Shown here piece by piece: positions 1-5,154 of a DNA stretch of 5,154 nt. Source of the stretch: Verrucomicrobiota bacterium. Its GTDB lineage: Bacteria > Verrucomicrobiota > Verrucomicrobiia > Opitutales > Seribacteraceae. The position numbers and the translations under genes were made by a program. Position 1 is the stretch's first letter; the number at the start of each line of letters is the position of its first letter. Location: the NCBI GenBank assembly GCA_030830145.1, contig JAURNO010000270.1:1-5154 (forward strand). The letters run 5' to 3'. The notes below the pieces were generated by a model. That model was not told where the DNA came from. It ran no database searches and worked only from the letters and a program-made list of their open reading frames with translations.

Positions 1-2
1 AT

Positions 3-947
3 TGGCAAACCGAGGGCGACGCCGTAAAGGTCACCCTCAAGACTACCTCCCTCGATGGGGAGGGACGGATCGCCGAAGGGTCTCTCAAAATCCACCGAAT
101 TAAGCAGCCCGAGAAGGTCAACCGAGCCAAGCTTGGCGGCCAAGTTCATCATCCTTTTCATGGCGGTGGTATGGGAAGGAACCACAAGCCCGAGCCCGAT
201 CTGTCCAATACCAGTTCATGGGAGCTGGGCGAGGAAGTCGCCACCCAGGGATTTACTACCGATGCGGAGGGCAATAAGGAATTTTCCTTCAAGTTGGAAG
301 AAGGTGCTTACCGAGCCGTTTTGCTCACCGAGGATCGGTTCGGCAAGGAGGTCAAAGGGCTTCTGCCGCTTCTCGTTCTCAACCCCGATGCGAGGCGTTT
401 CGGGATCAAGGTTCCCAATCACGTCGCGGCTCCCACTTGGCGGGTCGAACCCGGCGATTCCTTGGAGGCGCTTTGGGGCACGGGGTACCCAAGGGGACGG
501 GCCTTCGTCGAGATCATTCACCGCAAGAAGGCCCTCCAAGCTTATTGGACGGATGCCAAGGCTACGCAGGCAAGCATTTCTCAGGAAGTGAACGAGGCGA
601 TGCGCGGAGGCTTTACCGTGCATGTAACTTACGTCCGTGAAAACCGGGCCTATTTGACTGCTCGACAGGTTGACGTTCCTTGGACGAACAAGGACTTGAG
701 CGTAAAATGGGAACGCTTTACTTCCAAGCTCGAGCCCGCGGCCAAAGAGACTTGGACGGCGGTAATCACGGGTTCCAAAGCCAAGAAGGCGGTGGCTGAA
801 ATGGTGGCCGCCCTTTACGACGAATCCCTCGACGCGTACCAAACCCACAACTGGCAACAGACTTTTTCCAACCTTTTTCGCCGGGATCGTTCCAACCTGT
901 CTTCCCGCTTCGAGAATTCGTCGCTCAACTTCCGTCACCTGCATTGA
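3..947 (+). CDS. Alpha-2-macroglobulin family protein, upstream segment (5' end outside window; ends at in-frame TGA)
   Basis: The frame is open from the left edge (first full codon TGG at 3), so the gene begins outside the window; the first ATG, at 171, lies inside a domain and is not the start. The visible 314 residues hold, in order, a short His/Gly-rich patch (about residues 47-56), a macroglobulin-like beta domain (about 65-135, with SSWELGEEVA and GAYRAVLLTEDRFGK), and a bait-region domain of A2M_BRD type (about 136-285). The last is marked by VEPGD, LSVKWERFTSKLEP, KETWTAVITG and AEMVAALYDESLDAY, which are typical of bacterial A2Ms. Such proteins are exported and trap attacking proteases in the envelope. 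The frame stops at TGA 945-947, but the same frame continues at once with the rest of the A2M, so this is very probably one gene with the downstream segment. Long bacterial A2Ms approach 2000 residues, so several hundred residues should lie upstream. Family assignment is firm; whether the product is functional is open. Confidence 0.87.
   Translation, partial: WQTEGDAVKVTLKTTSLDGEGRIAEGSLKIHRIKQPEKVNRAKLGGQVHHPFHGGGMGRNHKPEPDLSNTSSWELGEEVATQGFTTDAEGNKEFSFKLEEGAYRAVLLTEDRFGKEVKGLLPLLVLNPDARRFGIKVPNHVAAPTWRVEPGDSLEALWGTGYPRGRAFVEIIHRKKALQAYWTDAKATQASISQEVNEAMRGGFTVHVTYVRENRAYLTARQVDVPWTNKDLSVKWERFTSKLEPAAKETWTAVITGSKAKKAVAEMVAALYDESLDAYQTHNWQQTFSNLFRRDRSNLSSRFENSSLNFRHLH
945..947 (+). other. In-frame TGA interrupting the A2M reading frame
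   Basis: The TGA follows RHLH and is followed without a frame change by GWKRKYERIDW and RPEMIGALW. Those residues look like real protein, with four Trp before the linker. The two other frames close within about 60-110 bases (TGA at 1006, TAA at 1038) and resemble nothing in A2M, so a frameshift does not explain the break. One base change from TGG, CGA or GGA would give it. The window cannot distinguish a sequencing or assembly error, a recent nonsense mutation, or readthrough. General reassignment of TGA is unlikely because Trp is written TGG and Gly GGN throughout the A2M and neighbouring genes. Confidence 0.85.
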
Positions 948-1004
948 GGATGGAAGAGAAAGTACGAGCGGATCGATTGGTCCCACCGGGGATGGCGTCC
1001 CGAG

Positions 1005-3599
1005 ATGATCGGTGCTCTTTGGCAGTATCGGTCCCGTAATAGATCCTTAAAAATCTCGGCCAATCAGTTATATGAATACGGTGCTTTAAACAGTCGAGCT
1101 GCGAGCTCCCCGATCCCGAGCATGGCGATGGCGATGGATTCCGCCGAGGGCGCCCCCGCCGCGGCGCCGATGATGGCGATGCGTAAATCCGCCGATTCGT
1201 TCGGTGGCTACGAGATGAGCGCCCCGACAAGCAATAAGGGGTCGGGCGGCTCGGCGGCTCCTTCGAAGGGTCCCGACCTGTCCAAGGTTACGGCACGTAA
1301 GAACCTGAACGAGACCGCCTTTTTCTTCCCCAAGCTCATTTCGAGTGAGGACGGGGAGGTCCGTATGGAATTTACGATGCCCGAGGCCCTGACCAAGTGG
1401 AAATTTCTCGGGTTCGCTCACGACAAGGAAATGCGATCGGGATTCCTGACCGACAGTATGGTCACGGCCAAGGACATCATGGTCCAGCCCAACCCGCCCC
1501 GATTCCTTCGCGAGGGAGATAGGATCGAATTTACGGTCAAGGTATCCAACCAGTCACCAACCATACAGAAGGGGGCGGTTCGCCTGACCTTCAACGACGC
1601 CCGCACCAACAAAGGGGTGGACCTTCGTCTTGGGAACAAGGTTGTCGATCAAGCTTTCGAGGTTCCGGCCAAGCAATCCCGTACTTTTTCATGGAAGATC
1701 TCCGTTCCCGACGACATGGGGGTTCTTACCTACAAGGCAATTGGTGGAACGGGCAAGATTTCCGATGGAGAGGAGGGCTACCTGCCCGTCCTTTCTCGCC
1801 GGATCTTCGTGACCGAGTCGATGCCCCTGCCCATTCGAGGAGCCCAGACCAAGAAGTTCAACTTCGCCAAGCTGATCGACTCGGGCAATTCCAAGACTCT
1901 GCAGCACAGGAACTTCACCGTCCAGATGGTTTCCAACCCATCCTGGTATGCGGTGATGGCCTTGCCTTACCTGATGGAGTTTCCTCATGAGTGTTCCGAG
2001 CAGACTTTCAACCGTCTCTATGCCAACTCTCTGGCTCGTGAGATCGCCAATTCGGATCCCAAGATCCGTCGCGTGTTCGATCAGTGGAAGGGTACCAAGA
2101 CCTTGGACAGTCCCTTGGAAAAGAACGAGGACCTGAAGTCGGTCGCATTGATGGAAACGCCTTGGGTTCGCCAAGCGAAGAGCGAGAGCGAGGCCCGCCG
2201 CAACGTGGGTATTCTTTTTGACGACAACCGTCTCAATGACGAGGAACGCCGGATGTTCGAGAAGCTCAAGCAAATGCAATTGGGCGACGGATCCTGGCCG
2301 TGGTTTCCGGGTGGGCGTGGAAACGACTACATCACCCTTTACATAACGACGGGCTTTGGCCGGTTGGGGCATCTCGGGGTGGATATCGATCCTTCCCTGG
2401 CCATCAAATCCTTGAACCGTTTGGACAATTGGATCAACAAGACCTACCGCAATGTTCTCAAGCACGGAAAGAAGGAGAATAACCAATTGTCTTCCACCAT
2501 CGCCCTCTATCTTTACGGGCGTAGCTTCTTCCTCAAGCAGCAGAAGATCAATCCCAATGCCCAGGAGGCCGTGGACTACTATTTGGGACAGGCCAAGAAA
2601 TATTGGCTCGAACTAGGCAACCGTCAGTCGCAGGGGCACGTGGCGCTCGCCCTCCAGCGCTTCGGCAAGGACAACGAGACCCTCAATGCCATCATGCGTT
2701 CGCTCAAGGAGCGCTCGGTCAGTGACGAGGAGATGGGCATGTTCTGGAGGGACGAGGAATTGTCCTGGTGGTGGCACCGCGCTCCCATCGAGACCCAGGC
2801 CGTGATGATCGAGGCTTTTGACGAGGTCATGAACGACCAGAAGTCTGTCGAGGACTGCAAGGTTTGGTTGCTCAAGCAGAAGCAGACTCAGGACTGGAAG
2901 ACCACCAAGGCGACCGCAGATGCGGTGTATGCCCTTGTTCTACGGGGGAGCGACCTGCTCGCCTCCGACGAATTGGTCCAGGTATCCCTTGCCGGCATGG
3001 CTCCGATCAAGCCCGAGAACATCGAGGCCGGGACCGGGTTCTACGAGAAGCGTTTCGTTGGTCCTGAGATCAAGCCGGACTTTGGAAAGGTGACCGTGAC
3101 CAAGGTGGACGAGGGCGTAGCCTGGGGAAGCGTGCACTGGCAGTACATGGAGGATATCTCTAAGATCACTCCTCACGAGGGCACCCCCTTGAAGATCAAG
3201 AAGGCTCTCTACGTCAAGGAATACACCAAGAAGGGTCCTGTCCTCTCACCAGTCCGCGGAGCGGTTGCGGTGGGGGACGAATTGGTCGTCCGAATCGAGC
3301 TGCGCACCGACCGGGACATGGAGTACGTCCACATGAAGGATCATCGCGGAAGCGGGACCGAACCGGTCAACGTCCTTTCCCGTTACAAGTATCAGGACGG
3401 ACTTGGTTATTACGAGTCCACTCGGGACACGGCTTCGCACTTCTACTTGGATTACCTGCCCAAGGGAACCTATGTTTTCGAATATTCCGTCCGGGTTCAG
3501 CACCGCGGGGAGTATCAGACCGGCATGACCAACGTGCAGTGCATGTACGCCCCCGAGTTCAACAGTCATTCGCAAAGCATCGGTCTGAAGGTCGAGTAA
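1005..3599 (+). CDS. Alpha-2-macroglobulin family protein, thioester-containing C-terminal segment
   Basis: This is the C-terminal part of the A2M in the same frame as 3-947. The frame is open from 948; 1005 is only the first ATG after the TGA, with no ribosome-binding site and no signal peptide, so it is unlikely to be a native start. In the numbering from 1005, residues 30-90 are a Met/Ala/Pro/Ser/Gly-rich linker. About 96-190 is the A2M domain (ARKNLNETAFFFP, FTMPEALTKWKFLGFAHD, VQPNPPRFLREGD). About 315-660 is the alpha-helical thioester domain with PHECSEQ (Cys330 and Gln333 of the CxEQ thioester) and GDGSWPWFPGGRG. About 765-864 is the C-terminal macroglobulin-like domain (DYLPKGTYVFEYSVR). 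In this family, cleavage in the bait region exposes the Cys-Gln thioester, which bonds covalently to the protease. All recognisable domains are intact after the TGA and the stop is TAA. Neither the usual enteric partner, PBP1C, nor any other partner gene is in view. Confidence 0.93.
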   Translation: MIGALWQYRSRNRSLKISANQLYEYGALNSRAASSPIPSMAMAMDSAEGAPAAAPMMAMRKSADSFGGYEMSAPTSNKGSGGSAAPSKGPDLSKVTARKNLNETAFFFPKLISSEDGEVRMEFTMPEALTKWKFLGFAHDKEMRSGFLTDSMVTAKDIMVQPNPPRFLREGDRIEFTVKVSNQSPTIQKGAVRLTFNDARTNKGVDLRLGNKVVDQAFEVPAKQSRTFSWKISVPDDMGVLTYKAIGGTGKISDGEEGYLPVLSRRIFVTESMPLPIRGAQTKKFNFAKLIDSGNSKTLQHRNFTVQMVSNPSWYAVMALPYLMEFPHECSEQTFNRLYANSLAREIANSDPKIRRVFDQWKGTKTLDSPLEKNEDLKSVALMETPWVRQAKSESEARRNVGILFDDNRLNDEERRMFEKLKQMQLGDGSWPWFPGGRGNDYITLYITTGFGRLGHLGVDIDPSLAIKSLNRLDNWINKTYRNVLKHGKKENNQLSSTIALYLYGRSFFLKQQKINPNAQEAVDYYLGQAKKYWLELGNRQSQGHVALALQRFGKDNETLNAIMRSLKERSVSDEEMGMFWRDEELSWWWHRAPIETQAVMIEAFDEVMNDQKSVEDCKVWLLKQKQTQDWKTTKATADAVYALVLRGSDLLASDELVQVSLAGMAPIKPENIEAGTGFYEKRFVGPEIKPDFGKVTVTKVDEGVAWGSVHWQYMEDISKITPHEGTPLKIKKALYVKEYTKKGPVLSPVRGAVAVGDELVVRIELRTDRDMEYVHMKDHRGSGTEPVNVLSRYKYQDGLGYYESTRDTASHFYLDYLPKGTYVFEYSVRVQHRGEYQTGMTNVQCMYAPEFNSHSQSIGLKVE
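1092..1274 (+). other. Met/Ala/Pro/Ser/Gly-rich linker, possible bait-type segment
   Basis: This segment encodes about 60 residues dominated by Ser, Ala, Met, Gly and Pro, including PSMAMAMDSAEGAPAAAP, then MMAMRKS and NKGSGGSAAPSKG. It lies between the bait-region domain and the A2M domain, where a flexible, protease-accessible segment is expected. It is probably disordered. Many bacterial A2Ms have a low-complexity Met/Ala/Pro stretch at this point, so it is not unusual by itself. That it is the actual protease bait is inference. Confidence 0.6.
1992..2003 (+). other. A2M thioester motif CSEQ
   Basis: The codons TGT TCC GAG CAG give Cys-Ser-Glu-Gln in the context FPHECSEQTFNRLY. This matches the CxEQ consensus in which the Cys side chain and the Gln side chain form the internal thioester. 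Many bacterial A2M homologues have lost it; here both residues are present, so covalent capture of a protease is chemically possible if the protein is made full-length. Confidence 0.92.
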
Positions 3600-3672
3600 C
3601 CTTATTTGTTCTTGGAGAAGGTCCTGTTCCGCTTGCTTTCCCCTCTGCGAACTCCTATCCAAAAGTCTTGTC

Positions 3673-4344
3673 ATGAATAGAAAAACGTTTTCGGCCTTGC
3701 TCCTTGTCCTCTCCCATTTCGGTTGCTCTTGGTTTGTCCATGCCAAGTCGGTCCAAGGTCCCAAGCGCGTGGCTTGCGTGGGTGACAGCATAACCTTCGG
3801 GGCCGCGATCAAGGACAGGGCCAAGAACTGCTATCCTGCTCAGTTGGGCAGGATGTTGGGCGAGGGATGGGACGTTGCGAATTTCGGGGTCAACGGAGCG
3901 ACCCTTTTGAAAAAGGGAGACAAGCCCTACTGGAAGCAAAAAGCCTTTGAGCAAGCCCACGCCTTCGAACCCGACGTGGTGATCATCAAATTGGGAACCA
4001 ACGATTCGAAACCTCAAAATTGGAAGCACAAGTCCGAATACGTGGCCGATTACCTCGACCTGATCGAGGGTTTCCGTAAATTGGAGAGCAAACCTCAGGT
4101 TTTCCTCTGCTATCCGGTGCCCGCCTATCCCGGGCGCTGGGGGATTACCGACAAGGTCATGAAGGAGGAGGTCATGCCTAGGCTTGACGAGGTAGCCAAG
4201 AAGAGTGGTTGCAAGGTAATCGATCTGTACTCGGCGTTGAGTGACAAGAAGGCAATGTTTCCCGACCGCGTCCACCCGAATGCCGCGGGGGCGTCGGTGA
4301 TTGCCAATCAGGTCGCTTCCACGATTTCCGGTAAGCAAAAATAG
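3673..4344 (+). CDS. Secreted SGNH/GDSL-family esterase
   Basis: This is a 223-residue SGNH hydrolase, a serine esterase fold that removes acyl or acetyl groups from carbohydrates, lipids or thioesters. The N-terminus is a Sec signal peptide: basic MNRK, a hydrophobic core at about residues 6-22, and probable cleavage after VHA (residue 24). Cys18 is preceded by HFG, a poor lipobox, so a lipoprotein is less likely. All four catalytic blocks are visible: GDSI with nucleophile Ser39; VNGAT with Gly75; GTND with Asn110; and DRVH with Asp198 and His201. The ATG was chosen because the signal peptide starts there and no start codon lies just upstream in frame; there is no clear Shine-Dalgarno sequence. 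It follows the A2M gene by 73 bp with no terminator seen. Secreted esterases of this kind are common in polysaccharide-degrading planctomycetes and verrucomicrobia, often as deacetylases. The substrate here is unknown. Confidence 0.93.
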   Translation: MNRKTFSALLLVLSHFGCSWFVHAKSVQGPKRVACVGDSITFGAAIKDRAKNCYPAQLGRMLGEGWDVANFGVNGATLLKKGDKPYWKQKAFEQAHAFEPDVVIIKLGTNDSKPQNWKHKSEYVADYLDLIEGFRKLESKPQVFLCYPVPAYPGRWGITDKVMKEEVMPRLDEVAKKSGCKVIDLYSALSDKKAMFPDRVHPNAAGASVIANQVASTISGKQK

Positions 4345-4385
4345 CTTTCCGCACCTCTCATAGCGCATACGGTCGGTATCAGGGG

Positions 4386-4724
4386 GTGGAGAAACTTTTT
4401 TCATACGGGACTTTGCAACTGCCTCAAGTGCAGGAATCCCTTTTCGGAAGAATTCTTGTCGGCACGAAGGAGGAGTTGCCCGGCTACAAGGTCGAAAAAC
4501 TCAAGATCAAGAATCAAGCGGTGATCGAGAAGAGTGGCACCGACATGCACCCCATTCTTGTTCAGACAGGTAAACCCCAGGATGTCGTGGCGGGCATGGT
4601 CTTTGAGATTACTCAAGCCGAACTCGAAAAAGCGGACGAATACGAGGTCGATGACTACCGGAGAACTTTGGCAACCATGAGCTCGGGGACCCAAGCGTGG
4701 ATTTATTGCTCTACAAAGGAGTAA
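4386..4724 (+). CDS. AIG2-like gamma-glutamylcyclotransferase family protein
   Basis: This is a 112-residue cytoplasmic protein of the GGCT/AIG2-like fold. Family members cyclise a gamma-glutamyl group to 5-oxoproline, releasing an amino acid or amine. The N-terminal FSYGTLQ carries the family's YGTL substrate loop at residues 7-10. GRILVGTKEELPGY follows the usual G-x-L-x-G ... L-x-G-Y pattern. The segment KADEYEVDDYRR matches the D-x-x-E...Y-R region, with Glu87 the probable general acid/base. The start is GTG: it places the YGTL motif at the usual distance from the N-terminus, and no better start lies between it and the previous stop. A run of five G abuts the start but is too close to be an effective ribosome-binding site. 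It lies 41 bp after the SGNH gene and is probably co-transcribed. Bacterial members of this short group have poorly defined substrates, so activity on a specific gamma-glutamyl compound is inference. The stop is TAA. Confidence 0.9.
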   Translation: MEKLFSYGTLQLPQVQESLFGRILVGTKEELPGYKVEKLKIKNQAVIEKSGTDMHPILVQTGKPQDVVAGMVFEITQAELEKADEYEVDDYRRTLATMSSGTQAWIYCSTKE

Positions 4725-4837
4725 TCTCGAGCCCGCTCACCAAGGATTCCATTTCGTTCGTCGTTTTGTAATAGCCTTTCACTGCGAATTTTTGATAAAA
4801 TGAATCTTCATGCCAATTTTTTTAACCGACTTTCTCA

Positions 4838-5154
4838 ATGATTGAAATCTCAGAACTGACCGAAGCGGATGAGGGAACCCTTTCCTCCGTCAACCACTTG
4901 TTGCCCCAGTTGTCTTCCTCGGCTCAAGTGATTACGCTCGACCGTTTGCGGACGCTTGTTTCTTCCGATTGTACCCGCCTCTATTTGGCCAAGGAGGGTG
5001 ACCATATCCATGGGATGCTCAGCTTGGTTGTTTTTCCTATCCCTACCGGAACGAAAGCTTGGGTTGAGGATGTCGTTGTAGATGACGCGGCCCGTGGCAA
5101 GGGGGTGGGCAAGAGCCTCATGCGTCACGCCATGGAACAGGCCCAAAAGCTTGG
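4838..5154 (+). CDS. GNAT family N-acetyltransferase, 3' end outside window
   Basis: The frame has an ATG at 4838 and runs without a stop off the right edge, giving 105 full codons. An in-frame TAA at 4823-4825 makes this ATG the only plausible start. GNAT enzymes move an acetyl group from acetyl-CoA to an amine. The visible part has an N-terminal helical segment (about residues 9-45), strands around CTRLYLAKEGDHIHGMLSLV, then motif A: AWVEDVVVDDAARGKGVGKS. In motif A, Arg86-Gly-Lys-Gly-Val-Gly91 is the R/Q-x-x-G-x-G pyrophosphate-binding loop, followed by the helix LMRHAMEQAQKLG. About 40-50 residues, including motif B, should lie beyond the edge. The substrate cannot be told. A 113 bp AT-rich gap precedes it, long enough for its own promoter, though no well-spaced -35/-10 pair was found. 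There is no Shine-Dalgarno sequence; the bases just upstream are pyrimidine-rich. Confidence 0.93.
   Translation, partial: MIEISELTEADEGTLSSVNHLLPQLSSSAQVITLDRLRTLVSSDCTRLYLAKEGDHIHGMLSLVVFPIPTGTKAWVEDVVVDDAARGKGVGKSLMRHAMEQAQKL

Noticed and set aside
945..947. Global reassignment of TGA to Trp or Gly
   Set aside because: Trp is encoded by many TGG codons and Gly by GGN in every gene here, with only one in-frame TGA. The absence of TGA stops among three complete gene ends is too small a sample to count.
216..986. Open frame of 256 codons on the - strand
   Set aside because: It is opposite the bait-region domain of A2M and shows no domain character of its own.
987..1002. Hairpin CGGGG-ATGGCG-TCCCG downstream of the in-frame TGA, considered as a selenocysteine insertion element
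   Set aside because: The stem is five pairs with one G-T, and its loop lies about 45 bases after the TGA, further than bacterial SECIS loops. A2Ms are not known selenoproteins and no Cys is expected here.
1005..1007. ATG at 1005 as the true start of a separate protein
   Set aside because: There is no ribosome-binding site and no signal peptide, and the same frame continues upstream with protein-like sequence as far as the TGA. It is more likely an internal Met of a longer A2M.
1689..2486. Long open frame of 265 codons on the - strand
   Set aside because: It lies entirely opposite the A2M thioester region, has no recognisable motif, and is explained by the codon bias of the gene on the other strand.
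3600..3672. Possible terminator between A2M and the SGNH gene
   Set aside because: No GC-rich stem followed by a T run was found in this gap.
3655..4404. Open frame of 249 codons on the - strand
   Set aside because: It is antiparallel to the SGNH esterase, whose signal peptide and four catalytic blocks show that the + strand is the coding one.
4764..4800. Promoter-like TTGTAA and GATAAA elements before the GNAT gene
   Set aside because: The spacing is about 22 bases, too long for a standard sigma-70 promoter, and the region is simply AT-rich; not strong enough to annotate.

Overview
The window reads as one stretch of bacterial chromosome, moderately GC-rich, with all genes on the + strand. 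The gene set is a very large bacterial alpha-2-macroglobulin (A2M) of the long type, a secreted SGNH esterase, a short AIG2-like gamma-glutamylcyclotransferase and a GNAT acetyltransferase. No start codon has a clear Shine-Dalgarno sequence. This fits a Planctomycetes-Verrucomicrobia-type organism, possibly a verrucomicrobium, but the assignment is inferred from protein character only; there is no rRNA or marker gene to confirm it. No tRNA, rRNA, CRISPR array, insertion sequence or convincing terminator was seen. Layout: positions 3-3599 are a single reading frame of an A2M-family protein whose N-terminal part lies left of the window. The frame is broken once, by a TGA at 945-947. Upstream of the TGA are a macroglobulin-type beta domain and the bait-region domain. 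Downstream are a Met/Ala/Pro/Ser/Gly-rich linker, the A2M domain, the thioester domain with an intact CSEQ motif, and the C-terminal macroglobulin-like domain. Then come an SGNH/GDSL esterase with a signal peptide (3673-4344), a GGCT-like protein starting at GTG (4386-4724), and the N-terminal two thirds or so of a GNAT acetyltransferase (4838 to the right edge). How the genes relate: A2M and the SGNH esterase both appear to work outside the cytoplasm, A2M as a protease trap or envelope-defence protein and the esterase on an unknown ester. The last two are small cytoplasmic enzymes. Gaps of 73, 41 and 113 bp allow co-transcription, but nothing ties the four genes into one pathway. The point most worth checking is the in-frame TGA in an otherwise well-preserved A2M gene: sequencing error, young pseudogene, split gene or readthrough. 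I did not find a convincing new system in this window.
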